From: Bin80 sp965207565
Lineage (GTDB): Bacteria > Bacteroidota > Rhodothermia > Rhodothermales > Bin80
Assembly: GCA_965207565.1 (NCBI GenBank)
Contig: CBDBMQ010000008.1
Coordinates: 28,052-92,051, forward strand
Direction: 5' to 3'
DNA: 64,000 nucleotides
The first letter of the stretch is position 1. Each line of letters opens with the position of its first letter. Both the position numbers and the translations under genes were made by a program. Of this stretch, positions 16,113 through 25,636 are shown piece by piece. The notes under the pieces were generated by a model. That model was not told the DNA's origin and ran no database searches. It worked only from the letters and a program-made list of their open reading frames with translations.

Positions 16113-17372
16113 TCAGGCATTCAGATTTTCGACCAGTGCCTGCCCAAACTGACTACAACTGAGGAGGGTCGCCCCCTCCATCAATCGGTGGAAGTCATAG
16201 GTGACACGCTTCTGACCAATCGTCTTCTCAACTGCACCAATGATGGCATCCGCTGCCTCTTTCCAGCCCAGATGTCGGAGCATCATTTCGCCGGAAAGCA
16301 GTACAGAGCTCGGATTCACCTTGTCCAGCCCTGCATATTTAGGTGCGGTCCCGTGGGTTGCCTCAAACAGGGCTAAACCGGTATCGTAGTTGATATTGGC
16401 TCCAGGAGCAATCCCAATCCCTCCGACTTGTGCTGCAAGCGCGTCCGAGATGTAGTCTCCGTTCAGATTCATGGTGGCAATGACACTGTACTCTCTGGGC
16501 CGGGTCAGAATCTGTTGCAGGAATGCATCCGCAATGACATCTTTAACGATCACCTCGTGCCCGTCCCGGCGAAGTACATGCCAGGGGCCGCCATCCAGCG
16601 GCGTTGCCCCAAACTGATCCGCAGCGACCTTGTATCCCCAATCACGAAATGCCCCCTCGGTGTACTTCATGATATTGCCCTTGTGGACGAGCGTGACACT
16701 GGGTTTGCGTTCGGTAATCGCGTACTCAATCGCAGCCCGCACAATCCGCTCTGTCCCCTCTTCCGAGACGGGTTTGATCCCAATCCCACTGCTCTCTGGA
16801 AAACGGATCTTCGAAAAGCGCTCCGGAAAGGCTTCCCGAAACAGATCCTGGAATCGCTGATTCGCCTCTGTCCCGTGTTCAAATTCAATCCCGGCATAGA
16901 TATCTTCGGCGTTTTCGCGGAAAATAATCATGTCAACCAGTTCTGGATTTCGGACGGGTGACGGGACTCCTGAAAAATATCGTGTGGGGCGTACGCATGC
17001 ATAGAGATCCAACTTTTGGCGCAGCGCAACATTCAGGCTCCGAATTCCGCCGCCAACCGGTGTCGTTAAGGGCCCCTTAATCGCAACACGGTAGTCCCGG
17101 ATTGCCTGCAGGGTATCTTCCGGCAGCCATTCACCGAACCTCTGCTGCGCTTTGTCTCCTGCATAGATCTCAAACCAGTGAATAGACCGTTCATTTCCAT
17201 ATGCATGGGAAACTGCACGGTCAAGTACAAAGCGGGCCGCCGCCCAGATGTCCGGTCCAATCCCATCCCCCTCAATAAAGGGGATGATCGGATTACTGGG
17301 AACTTGTAGACTCCCTTCGGAGAATTGAATCGGCTCCCCCGATTTGGGTGAAGCCAAGTGTACATAGGACAT
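16113..17372 (-). CDS. icd: NADP-dependent isocitrate dehydrogenase
   Basis: A 419-aa enzyme of the TCA cycle, converting isocitrate to 2-oxoglutarate and CO2. It shows the N-terminal FIEGDGIGPDIW, the substrate loop TTPVGGGIRSLNVALRQ with the serine that is phosphorylated in E. coli Icd, and the RYFSGVPSPVRNPELVDMI block. Also present are HKGNIMKYTEGAF, and GDYISDALAAQVGGIGIAPGAN followed by HGTAPKYAG of the coenzyme site. Length matches bacterial NADP-Icd. I started at Met4 of the open frame (MSYVHLA). It stands alone, with an AT-rich upstream stretch. Confidence 0.95.
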   Translation of the reverse strand: MSYVHLASPKSGEPIQFSEGSLQVPSNPIIPFIEGDGIGPDIWAAARFVLDRAVSHAYGNERSIHWFEIYAGDKAQQRFGEWLPEDTLQAIRDYRVAIKGPLTTPVGGGIRSLNVALRQKLDLYACVRPTRYFSGVPSPVRNPELVDMIIFRENAEDIYAGIEFEHGTEANQRFQDLFREAFPERFSKIRFPESSGIGIKPVSEEGTERIVRAAIEYAITERKPSVTLVHKGNIMKYTEGAFRDWGYKVAADQFGATPLDGGPWHVLRRDGHEVIVKDVIADAFLQQILTRPREYSVIATMNLNGDYISDALAAQVGGIGIAPGANINYDTGLALFEATHGTAPKYAGLDKVNPSSVLLSGEMMLRHLGWKEAADAIIGAVEKTIGQKRVTYDFHRLMEGATLLSCSQFGQALVENLNA

Positions 17373-17413
17373 GATCAACAATTATATATATAAGATTATG
17401 GAAGATTTGTCAG

Positions 17414-18139
17414 TTAGAGTTTTCCCAAGAGGGAGCGTATACGCAGCTCCCACACCTTGAAAGCAGCTTCGCGAACAATGGCCGAGCTCATTTTACTCTG
17501 GCCCTCGGTTCGCTCCGTAAACACAATTGGGATTTCGGATATGCGAAAGCCCTTTTTCCAGGCACGATACTTCATCTCCACCTGAAATGAATATCCGTTA
17601 CTGCGGACCGCTTGCAGGTCTACAGATTCAAGCACACGGCGGTGGTAGGCCACAAACCCTGCGGTGACATCATAGACGGGTAATCCCGTGACAATGCGTG
17701 TGTACCAACTTGCTCCATAACTGAGTAGCAATCGACCAAGCGGCCAATCCACCACTCGTACGCCTTTCAGGTATCTGGAGCCGATGGCCAGATCGCATTG
17801 ATCGGTCTTGATCGCCCCAATCAGGGTCGGCAGATCACTAGGGTTATGGGAAAGGTCGGCATCCATCTCGCAAATAACCTCATACCCCTGCTTCAGCGCA
17901 TGGGCAAAGCCGGCGAGGTAGGCGGTTCCCAGTCCCAGCTTCCCGGAACGTTCCAGAAGGTCAATCCGCCCCGGATAGCTTGACTGCGTATGGCGGACAA
18001 TTTCCGCAGTACCATCCGGTGATCCATCATCGACAACCAGAGCATCCAGATCGGAGGATTGATCCATAACACGGTCAAGCGCCGAAGCAATATTCTCCGC
18101 TTCGTTATAGGTTGGGATAATGACGAGAGTACTGTTCAT
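17414..18139 (-). CDS. GT2 polyprenol-phosphate mannosyltransferase-like enzyme
   Basis: A 241-aa GT-A glycosyltransferase of the Dpm1/polyprenol-monophosphomannose synthase type. It has an N-terminal IIPTYNEAENI, the VVDDGSPDGT nucleotide-binding loop, the metal-binding EMDADLSHNP, and IGSRYLKG. The C-terminal membrane domain found in some relatives is absent, so it is the short soluble/peripheral form. It would transfer a sugar from a nucleotide donor to a lipid phosphate for glycan or lipoprotein glycosylation. The start at 18139 excludes a non-conserved 44-residue extension. It is divergent from pdhA across 110 bases. Confidence 0.9.
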   Translation of the reverse strand: MNSTLVIIPTYNEAENIASALDRVMDQSSDLDALVVDDGSPDGTAEIVRHTQSSYPGRIDLLERSGKLGLGTAYLAGFAHALKQGYEVICEMDADLSHNPSDLPTLIGAIKTDQCDLAIGSRYLKGVRVVDWPLGRLLLSYGASWYTRIVTGLPVYDVTAGFVAYHRRVLESVDLQAVRSNGYSFQVEMKYRAWKKGFRISEIPIVFTERTEGQSKMSSAIVREAAFKVWELRIRSLLGKL

Positions 18140-18249
18140 CGTCCTCAGCAATAAGACCTGAATACTGCAGGGATCCCAAATGCTCCAAAAGGGTACATAA
18201 GGGTTGGACTTGTTAAAACACAAGCAGATACCTGACTTATCCTGATACC
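18140..18249. promoter_or_regulatory. Divergent promoter region between the GT2 gene and pdhA
   Basis: A 110-base spacer between divergently transcribed genes, so it must hold promoters for both. I do not see a convincing Bacteroidota-type -7 TAnnTTTG, or an operator palindrome, that I would mark precisely. Confidence 0.4.
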
Positions 18250-19362
18250 ATGGCTTTGAATACAAAGACAAAAAGCGCAGTACTGCAGAATGGCCAGTCG
18301 GAAACCTCTTATGACACCATTGAGACTGAACTGACCTTTCGGAATTATCCAGGGGACAGGTTTACTCATTCGGATCTCGGACTGAGCGTTGCGGACATTG
18401 GCGACATCTATCGAAATATGCTTCTGCAGCGACGCTTTGAAGAGCGATCAGCGCAGATGTATGGCAGGCAAAAAATTGGTGGTTTTCTACACTTATATAT
18501 TGGTCAGGAAGCCATCTCCACTGGATCGGTCTACGCGTTAAAACCTGGTTTGGATTCTGTCATCACGGCATATCGCGACCATGGTATCGCACTGGCACTA
18601 GGAATGTCCTCTAACGAATGTATGGCTGAACTGTTTGGGCGCGTGGATGGATGCTCAAAAGGAAAGGGCGGATCCATGCACTTTTTCAGCAAAGAAAAAG
18701 GGCTGTTTGGAGGACACGGGATTGTAGGCGCTCATATTCCCGTTGCCGCAGGCATTGCTTTTGCACATCAGTACAAGAATGACGGAGGCGTGTGTGTGTG
18801 CTATTTGGGAGACGGAGCGGTTTGGCAAGGATCTTTTCATGAGACATTGAATCTGGCATCACTCTATCAGCTGCCGGTGATTTATGTGATTGAGAACAAC
18901 CAGTATGCTATGGGAACCGCGGTTGACCGCGCCGCTGCCGAGACGGATCTATTCAAACAGGGAATCTCTTATGCCATGCCGGGATCCCTGGTAGATGGAA
19001 TGGATGTGTTCAGTGTCTGCCAGGCCATGCGGGACCATGTCGCACTCGCACGTGAGGGAAAACCGTCTTTGGTGGAGATCCGAACATATCGCTACCGAGG
19101 ACACTCTATGAGTGATCCCGCAAAGTATCGGACCAAAGAAGAACTGGAAGCAAAGAAGAATGAAGATCCGATCCTTCGCCTGAAGAGTTATATCATGAAA
19201 GATAAATTGATGACGAACGAGGAACTGGATGTATTGGATGTAGAGGTGAAAGCAGAGGTAGCCGCATCCGTTACGTTTGCGGATGAGAGTCCGTTGCCTC
19301 CGCTGGAAGCGATCTATGATGATGTATATACGCAGAAAGATTTTCCTTTCCTGACAATTTGA
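18250..19362 (+). CDS. pdhA: Pyruvate dehydrogenase E1 component, alpha subunit
   Basis: A 370-aa thiamine-diphosphate-dependent subunit. It contains YRDHGIALALGM, the KGKGGSMHFF segment, and the ThDP/Mg motif GDGAVWQGSFHETLNLA...ENNQYAMGT. The phosphorylation-loop-like YRYRGHSMSDP is also clear. With the beta subunit it decarboxylates pyruvate and acetylates the lipoyl group of E2. It is the first gene of pdhA-pdhB-pdhC; the next gene starts three bases after its stop. No E3 gene is in this window. A branched-chain 2-oxoacid E1 is the nearest alternative, but the sequence pattern fits pyruvate. Confidence 0.93.
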   Translation: MALNTKTKSAVLQNGQSETSYDTIETELTFRNYPGDRFTHSDLGLSVADIGDIYRNMLLQRRFEERSAQMYGRQKIGGFLHLYIGQEAISTGSVYALKPGLDSVITAYRDHGIALALGMSSNECMAELFGRVDGCSKGKGGSMHFFSKEKGLFGGHGIVGAHIPVAAGIAFAHQYKNDGGVCVCYLGDGAVWQGSFHETLNLASLYQLPVIYVIENNQYAMGTAVDRAAAETDLFKQGISYAMPGSLVDGMDVFSVCQAMRDHVALAREGKPSLVEIRTYRYRGHSMSDPAKYRTKEELEAKKNEDPILRLKSYIMKDKLMTNEELDVLDVEVKAEVAASVTFADESPLPPLEAIYDDVYTQKDFPFLTI

Positions 19363-19365
19363 ACG

Positions 19366-20349
19366 ATGGCAGAATTACAACTTCGAGAGGCCATTCGCGC
19401 TGCAATGGTTGAAGAGATGGACCGGGACGAGGATATCTTCCTCATGGGCGAAGAGGTCGCCGAATACAACGGTGCCTACAAGGTCAGCGAGGGGATGCGT
19501 GACCGCTATGGCGACCGGCGCGTGATTGACACGCCGATCAGTGAGAACGGGTTTGCGGGCCTGGGGATTGGGGCAGCCATGAATGGGCTGCGACCCATTA
19601 TTGAATTCATGACCTGGAACTTCGCGTTTGTGGCGATGGATCAGCTCATCAATAACGCTGCCAAAATCCGCTATATGTCAGGAGGGCAGTTTTCGTTTCC
19701 GATCGTCTTTCGTGGCCCCAACGGTGCTGCAGGACAACTAGCGGCGACGCACAATACGTCGGTAGAAGCTCTCTACAGCTGCTTCCCCGGACTGAAAGTG
19801 ATTTCGATCTCCAATCCGGATGATGCGAAGGGGCTACTCAAGTCAGCGATCCGAGATGACGATCCGGTGATCTTCCTTGAGAGTGAGTTCATGTATGGGA
19901 TGCGTGGAGAGGTTTCGGATGCAGAGGACTACATCATTCCGATTGGGAAAGCACGGATTGCCCGCGAAGGGGATGCCGTGACCATCATCGGACATAACAA
20001 GAGTTACTGGCGCGCGTTGGAAGCTGCCGATATGCTGGAAGCAGATGGCTATGCTGCGGAGGTGATCGATCCCCGCACCATCCGCCCGTTCGACTGGGAG
20101 ACTGTGATTGCATCCATCAAGAAAACGAATCGGTGTGTGATCGTTGACGAGAGTAACCCGTTTGCGAGTGTTGCCTCTGAGGTCGCGTTCCAGATTCAAG
20201 CGCGAGTATTCGATGACTTGGATGCACCCATATGCCGAGTCACGGCCAAGGATACGCCGGCTCCATATGCAAAAAATCTGGTTGAATACTACATGCCGAG
20301 TTCGGAGGATGTCTATCGTGCCTGCCGTGAGGTTATGTATCTTGATTAA
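19366..20349 (+). CDS. pdhB: Pyruvate dehydrogenase E1 component, beta subunit
   Basis: A 327-aa transketolase-fold subunit. It starts MAELQLREAIRAAMVEEMDRD and contains FLMGEEVAEYNGAYKVSEG, DTPISENGFAGLGIGAAM, the FRGPNGAAGQLAATHNT segment, and a C-terminal transketolase domain with the VEYYMPS end. Length is usual for E1-beta. It forms the alpha2beta2 E1 with the upstream gene product and is translated from the same transcript. Confidence 0.94.
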   Translation: MAELQLREAIRAAMVEEMDRDEDIFLMGEEVAEYNGAYKVSEGMRDRYGDRRVIDTPISENGFAGLGIGAAMNGLRPIIEFMTWNFAFVAMDQLINNAAKIRYMSGGQFSFPIVFRGPNGAAGQLAATHNTSVEALYSCFPGLKVISISNPDDAKGLLKSAIRDDDPVIFLESEFMYGMRGEVSDAEDYIIPIGKARIAREGDAVTIIGHNKSYWRALEAADMLEADGYAAEVIDPRTIRPFDWETVIASIKKTNRCVIVDESNPFASVASEVAFQIQARVFDDLDAPICRVTAKDTPAPYAKNLVEYYMPSSEDVYRACREVMYLD

Positions 20350-20377
20350 TCTTTCTTTCCGCTTCAAGGATTGACTC

Positions 20378-21625
20378 ATGCCGATTGCAATAGAAATGCC
20401 AAAAATGACGGACACCATGGAAGAAGGTGTCTTAGTGGAATGGTCCGTTGAGGAAGGAGACAAAATTGCCGCTGGAGATGTGATCGCACAGGTAGAGACG
20501 GACAAGGCCACCATGGATGTTGAAGCCTACGACGATGGTGTGCTGCTCAAAAAAGTGGCCAAGGCGGGAGAGGCATTGCCGATCGGAGGTCTGATCGCCA
20601 TTCTCGGCGATGCCGGAGAGGATATATCACAGATGATTGCAGAACATGAATCCAATGGTGCTGCACCTGCTCCAACCGCCGAGACTGAGGCCGAAGCCGA
20701 AACTCCTCCTGTAGATAAGAAAAGCAAAAAGACGACTGCAGCAACCTCCAATGGGCGAACCAAAGCGTCGCCGCTGGCCAAGCGAATGGCGACCGACCAT
20801 GGCCTTCCGTTGACAAATCTGGCAGGATCCGGCCCTGGTGGACGCATCATTAAGCGAGATGTGGAGGCAGAAATTGCCCGGACACCCGGTTCTGTTCCCG
20901 CACCTGCACGTATCGCTGATGCAGATCGCAGCGTTGAGCGTGTACGCATTTCTCAAATGCGCAAGGCGATTGCCCGGCGATTGGCCGAAAGCAAATATAC
21001 CTCCCCACATTTCTATCTGACCGCGGATATAGATGTAGCTGCACTGATCACTCAGCGTACGATGCTGAATGATTATCTGGCAAAATCAGATGGCCCCAAA
21101 GTTTCGTTCAACGATTTTGTAACCAAGGCCTGTGCTAGTGCCCTCGTGCAGCATCCAGATGTAAACGTCACGTATGCTCCCGAAGATGGTGTGATTCTCA
21201 AGTACAACTATGTGGATATCGGGGTCGCTGTCGCAATTGAGGACGGACTGGTCACGCCGGTGATTCGTGATGTCCAACAAAAAAGCGTCGCAACCATTGC
21301 TCAGGAAATTCAAGCATTGGCTACGCGAGCACGAGACAAAAAGCTGACCACAGAGGAGATGGAGGGATCTACATTCACCACCAGTAATCTAGGAATGTTT
21401 GGAACTGAGTCATTCACGGCTATCATCAACCCTCCCAATGCCTGCATCCTTGCCATTGGTGGGATACGAGACACACCGGTTGTGGAAAATGGCTCTATCG
21501 TGGCAGGTAAGCGGATGAAGCTCACGCTTTCATGTGATCACCGGGTCGTTGACGGAGCTGTTGGAGCTCAGTTTATGGCTACCGTGAAAGATTTACTGGA
21601 ATCACCCCTTAGTCTGTTACTTTAG
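20378..21625 (+). CDS. pdhC: Dihydrolipoamide acetyltransferase (PDH E2)
   Basis: A 415-aa E2. It has one lipoyl domain (residues 1-80, lipoylated Lys43 in VETDKATMDV), an Ala/Pro/Glu-rich linker, and a peripheral subunit-binding domain (SPLAKRMATDHGLPLTNLAG, GRIIKRDVE). The C-terminal catalytic domain carries CDHRVVDGAVGAQF (catalytic His near residue 387). It has a single lipoyl domain, as in many Bacteroidota. It forms the complex core that passes the acetyl group to CoA. It follows pdhB by 28 bases. Confidence 0.94.
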   Translation: MPIAIEMPKMTDTMEEGVLVEWSVEEGDKIAAGDVIAQVETDKATMDVEAYDDGVLLKKVAKAGEALPIGGLIAILGDAGEDISQMIAEHESNGAAPAPTAETEAEAETPPVDKKSKKTTAATSNGRTKASPLAKRMATDHGLPLTNLAGSGPGGRIIKRDVEAEIARTPGSVPAPARIADADRSVERVRISQMRKAIARRLAESKYTSPHFYLTADIDVAALITQRTMLNDYLAKSDGPKVSFNDFVTKACASALVQHPDVNVTYAPEDGVILKYNYVDIGVAVAIEDGLVTPVIRDVQQKSVATIAQEIQALATRARDKKLTTEEMEGSTFTTSNLGMFGTESFTAIINPPNACILAIGGIRDTPVVENGSIVAGKRMKLTLSCDHRVVDGAVGAQFMATVKDLLESPLSLLL

Positions 21626-21657
21626 TTAACAGTTCTACTTTCGAATCTGTCACGGAC

Positions 21658-22470
21658 ATGCGGGTTGCACATATTAGCGACCTACATTTTGGGCGACTTT
21701 CTTCTGCACATGTACAGGAAGATCTGATTGCCAGCATTCGCACGGCAGGATGTGATGTGGTTATCATCACAGGTGATCTGACTCAGCGGGCAAGGAAACC
21801 CGAATTCAAGGCGGCACAAGCATTCCTCGGCGCACTCCCGAAGCCACACCTCATTATTCCGGGCAATCATGATGCTCATGCATGGTGGCATCACCCGGAG
21901 CTTCGGATATTCAATCCGTTCGGGCGCTATAAGAAATGGATTTCCGAAGATCTTGAACAGAACATCACTCGTGAAGGCTTGGCCGTACTGGGACTCAATA
22001 CAGCACACGGACTTACGGTCAAGGGTGGTCGCTGTACAACACAGCAGGTGGAGAAGGTTTACGATTATTTTCTTCAACAGCCCCCTGACGCGTTTAAGGT
22101 CCTCGCAGTTCATCATCCGCCGCTGGTTCTTCAGTCATCCAAAGAGCTGGATGTGGCCCGCAATGGAGAGAGGCTTGTGCAAGCAGCTGTCGAATGTGGA
22201 GTGGATGTGATTTGTGCCGGCCATTGGCATTTAACTCATATAGAATTTTGCGATACCACTTCAGGCCGAATCTTGGTCTCTGTTGCTGGAACCGCTACTT
22301 CAGATCGTGGGCGTTTTTCACATGATGGGGTCAATTCATGGATCCTCCATGAGAAAACTTCTCAAGGAATTGAGGTCCAGTATTATACTTATGCTCAGGA
22401 AGCACGCACATTCACCCTGATTGGGCATACCCGTTTTCTACCAGATGGACAACACGAGACAATCGTATGA
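21658..22470 (+). CDS. Metallophosphoesterase, CpdA-like
   Basis: A 270-aa calcineurin-like phosphoesterase with the full metal-site series: HISDLHFG, ITGDLTQRA, PGNHD, AVHHPP and CAGHWHLT. The family includes cAMP phosphodiesterase CpdA and general phosphodiesterases. Substrate cannot be read from sequence. It starts 32 bases after pdhC and its end overlaps the start of the next gene by four bases (ATGA), so it is probably in the same operon as that hydrolase. Confidence 0.85.
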   Translation: MRVAHISDLHFGRLSSAHVQEDLIASIRTAGCDVVIITGDLTQRARKPEFKAAQAFLGALPKPHLIIPGNHDAHAWWHHPELRIFNPFGRYKKWISEDLEQNITREGLAVLGLNTAHGLTVKGGRCTTQQVEKVYDYFLQQPPDAFKVLAVHHPPLVLQSSKELDVARNGERLVQAAVECGVDVICAGHWHLTHIEFCDTTSGRILVSVAGTATSDRGRFSHDGVNSWILHEKTSQGIEVQYYTYAQEARTFTLIGHTRFLPDGQHETIV

Positions 22471-23855
22471 TTAAGACAGATGAATGGATTCCCTTGGACG
22501 CCTTCAAAAAGCCTTTGGAGCGGATGTGGGAAGCATCTGAAAAGAAGTTGTGGGCAATTGAGAAGGCAGCAGATGAATCAGGAACCCATAGTGCACTGGT
22601 CTATACCCAGAACGGGCACTACACCTCCCAAAGTTGGACAGACTGGACCCGCGGCTTCCGTATAGGATCCATGCTTCTGCAGGCTGAAGCAACTGACTCG
22701 GAGGAATTTCTGAACTATGCACGCGAGGCGACCATTCAGCAAATCCTGCCCCAGATCACAAACTTTGGCGTTCATGATCATGGGTTTACCGCCACCAGTA
22801 CATTTGGCACACTCCTTCGTCAGATGGACGAAGGTATGATCCCGTACAATGAATGGGAGCGTAAATACTATGTCCAGGCGCTGATCACCAGTGGGATTGT
22901 CCAGGCACATCGTTGGACGGATATCGGTGAAAACCTTGGGTTTATCCATTCCTTCAACGGCCCGCATTCTCTTTTTGCAGACACTATTCGCTCCCTCCGC
23001 GCACTGGTGATTGCCCACCTGTTGGGAGGCGTCTTGCGGGGAGAAGAGGATGAGATGTTTGGTTTACTGGACCGGGTGGTTGCCCACATTCGCACAACCT
23101 CCCGTTATATTGTTTCTTCCCCTTTTCGGGATAATGATGGGTACAAGGAGACGGGGCGGGTCACTCATGAAGCAATTTTCAATGTACGTACCGGGTCCTA
23201 CAGGTGTCCTAGTACCCAACAGGGATATTCCCCGTTCACCACATGGACCAGGGGGTTGGCATGGATTATTCTCGGATATGCTGAGTTGTTGGAGTTTTTC
23301 CGAAAACTTCCAAAACGCTTCAAGACAAAATACGGGGACATCGAAGTTGAAATACACAACGTACTCACATGGACTGCTGACAACTACATTCAAAACTCAC
23401 CGACCTGTGGAGTCCCCTATTGGGATACGGGGGCGCCGGGTCTGAAAAATCTGGGAGACTGGTCCCGCCAAGATGCGGATCCATTCAATGACTGGGAACC
23501 AGTAGACAGTTCTGCGGCTGCGATCGCTGCGCAGGGGCTTTTGCGCTTCGGGAAAATTTTGGATCCACAATCGGGCAAAAAGTATTTGATGGCCGGACGC
23601 AAGATTGCGTATACGCTGCTGAATGAACCCTATCTGAGTACCGACCCAAATCATCAGGGCCTGCTTCTGCATAGTGTGTACCATTGGCCCCGGCGATGGG
23701 ATTATGTACCGGAGGGGTCGTCCGTTGCGAATGGGGAAAGTGTAATGTGGGGGGATTATCACCTGCGGGAACTGGCACTCTATCTGGATAGACTCTCAAG
23801 ATCAAAAAAGTATCATGCCTTTATAAATTTTGACTGGGATTTGCCAGATGAGTAG
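22467..23855 (+). CDS. Glycoside hydrolase, GH88/unsaturated glucuronyl hydrolase-like
   Basis: A 462-aa (alpha/alpha)6-barrel type protein. Features are WTDWTRGFRIGSMLLQ near the N-terminus, FGVHDHGFTATSTFG, a SPFTTWTRGLAWIILGYAEL segment that matches the GH88 pattern around the catalytic Asp/Trp cluster, and WGDYHLRELALYLDRL at the C-terminus. GH88 enzymes remove unsaturated uronic acid from oligosaccharides made by polysaccharide lyases. No signal peptide is seen, so it acts in the cytoplasm on imported oligosaccharides. The sulfatase encoded convergently next door suggests use of a sulfated uronic-acid polysaccharide. Confidence 0.75.
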   Translation: MIKTDEWIPLDAFKKPLERMWEASEKKLWAIEKAADESGTHSALVYTQNGHYTSQSWTDWTRGFRIGSMLLQAEATDSEEFLNYAREATIQQILPQITNFGVHDHGFTATSTFGTLLRQMDEGMIPYNEWERKYYVQALITSGIVQAHRWTDIGENLGFIHSFNGPHSLFADTIRSLRALVIAHLLGGVLRGEEDEMFGLLDRVVAHIRTTSRYIVSSPFRDNDGYKETGRVTHEAIFNVRTGSYRCPSTQQGYSPFTTWTRGLAWIILGYAELLEFFRKLPKRFKTKYGDIEVEIHNVLTWTADNYIQNSPTCGVPYWDTGAPGLKNLGDWSRQDADPFNDWEPVDSSAAAIAAQGLLRFGKILDPQSGKKYLMAGRKIAYTLLNEPYLSTDPNHQGLLLHSVYHWPRRWDYVPEGSSVANGESVMWGDYHLRELALYLDRLSRSKKYHAFINFDWDLPDE

Positions 23856-23928
23856 GATCACTCCATAAAAGATTCGGCTCCTCACGAACCTGAAAAAGGG
23901 AGACTTCCAGACGAATACCTCCCGGTTG

Positions 23929-25332
23929 CTATTCCAGAACCAGCGACGGACGGCGGCCACTCCCCGCGGTATCTGTGAGTCTATCTCCCAGATCCTCTTG
24001 CATAGCGTTCATGTACCCAAGGAGCCTATCCACGACATCTGGATGAGAATCGGCAAGATTGGTCGTTTCTCCAATATCTGATTGCAGGTCAAACAACGAT
24101 AACCCAATCGAATCCTGCCGATAGGCTCCCTGGAAGGTCGGTGTTGAGAGCGTTGCACCATGGATACTTCGGTAGTGATGCGGTGCGTGTAATTTCCATC
24201 GGCCGGATCGAACTGCATGAAGTTGGTATCCCTGGTAGAAAAACAGCGCCTCATGTGGAGACGCGCCCCCATGAATAACGCTGACCAATGATTGCCCATC
24301 AAATGGAAATGGCCCGGGTGGTGCCCCGGTAAATGCTGCAATGGTTGGCATCACATCTATTGCTGAAGCCATTGCATCGGTGACACCTGGCGTGATTACA
24401 CCGGGCCAGGACATCAGCAGGGGCACCCGATGTCCTCCTTCAAACGTGGTCCCTTTTCCCTCACGAAGTGGCCCGGTATGTCCACTGTGATCCCCTTTGA
24501 TGAGCCACGGACCGTTGTCTGACGAAAAGATAACGAGCGTATTCTCAATCAGATCATGACGCTTGAGTGCCTCCATGATCTGACCGACTGACCAGTCGAT
24601 CTCCATGATCACATCTGCATAGAGTCCCGCACCGGATTGCCCATCAAAGGCATCTGAAACAAAGAGCGGAACATGTGGGAATGTGTGAGGGACGTACAAA
24701 AAGAAAGGGGCGTCATGATTGGCATCAATGAATGCAGTAGCCCGCTCGGTATAGCGCCGGGTTAGTTGAGACTGGTCCGGCTCGAGTTCAATAGTATTGA
24801 AGCCTTCAGCGAGTGGAACTGGCGGATGCTGTCTGGCAGGTGGATTGGGATTCTTGATTGCATCCGGTGTCATGTCGTTGGAGTACGGAATCCCGAAGTA
24901 CTCATCGAAGCCGTGTTGCAGAGGCAGATGCAGAGAGTCATGTCCCAAATGCCATTTACCGAAAATTGCTGTGGCATAGCCCAAATCTTTGAGCATCTCT
25001 GCCAGGGTTCGTTCGTCTGGATGCAAACCGCGTCTGGACTGTGGCATCAGAACCCCGGGAATGCCGACCCGTTGCGGATACATCCCCGTGAGAAAGGCGG
25101 CTCTGGACGGAGAACATGAGGCGGCCGCCGTATAGAAATCCGTAAATCGAAGGCCATTGGCAGCCAATGTGTCAAGGTGCGGAGTTGACAGGACCTCTGA
25201 CCCATAGCTGCCAAGATCTACCCATCCCTGATCGTCCGTGACGATCAAGATCACGTTGGGGATATCGGAGGCACGTTGGCAACCGATCGTGGCTAATGCC
25301 ACAATTAGAAAGGCAATGCGATAACGATTCAT
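23929..25332 (-). CDS. Sulfatase (formylglycine-dependent), lipoprotein
   Basis: A 467-aa type I sulfatase. It has a signal/lipobox region ending ATIGC, metal-binding IVTDDQGW (Asp33, Asp34), and the Cys73-Ser-Pro-Ser-Arg motif in which the Cys is converted to formylglycine. Also present are GKWHLGH and the SDNGPW metal site. It hydrolyses sulfate esters, most probably on a polysaccharide, in the periplasm or at the cell surface. It is convergent with the GH88-like gene. No anaerobic or aerobic formylglycine-generating enzyme is in this window. Confidence 0.93.
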   Translation of the reverse strand: MNRYRIAFLIVALATIGCQRASDIPNVILIVTDDQGWVDLGSYGSEVLSTPHLDTLAANGLRFTDFYTAAASCSPSRAAFLTGMYPQRVGIPGVLMPQSRRGLHPDERTLAEMLKDLGYATAIFGKWHLGHDSLHLPLQHGFDEYFGIPYSNDMTPDAIKNPNPPARQHPPVPLAEGFNTIELEPDQSQLTRRYTERATAFIDANHDAPFFLYVPHTFPHVPLFVSDAFDGQSGAGLYADVIMEIDWSVGQIMEALKRHDLIENTLVIFSSDNGPWLIKGDHSGHTGPLREGKGTTFEGGHRVPLLMSWPGVITPGVTDAMASAIDVMPTIAAFTGAPPGPFPFDGQSLVSVIHGGASPHEALFFYQGYQLHAVRSGRWKLHAPHHYRSIHGATLSTPTFQGAYRQDSIGLSLFDLQSDIGETTNLADSHPDVVDRLLGYMNAMQEDLGDRLTDTAGSGRRPSLVLE

Positions 25333-25636
25333 CTACGGAAAGTTGGCCCCTGAAAACGATCTTCGTCAATATGCTTCATACCGTTAGGGATAATCCAGTT
25401 GAGATTCAATGATAGTGAAATTAGTTGCAAAACTGAATGGAATAGGACGCAAGGCTACACATGACGGACTGTCTGAACTATGCTGTTTGTGCTGCGTCTG
25501 TCATCCTGACGAATTGCGCACCGACTCGACGACAAAAACAGACGAGAAATAACATCTTCCTGGCCGTCGAAATCAGGTGTCCCTCACTCTTACCATCAAC
25601 TCACTTGGTCTGGAAGATGGCCTAAGCGGCGGCTTG
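25333..25636. other. Intergenic region between the sulfatase and the defence island
   Basis: About 300 bases separating the sulfatase start from the end of the receiver-like gene. I see no gene, no tRNA and no copy of the tRNA-Pro 3' end that would mark an attachment site here. Confidence 0.6.
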
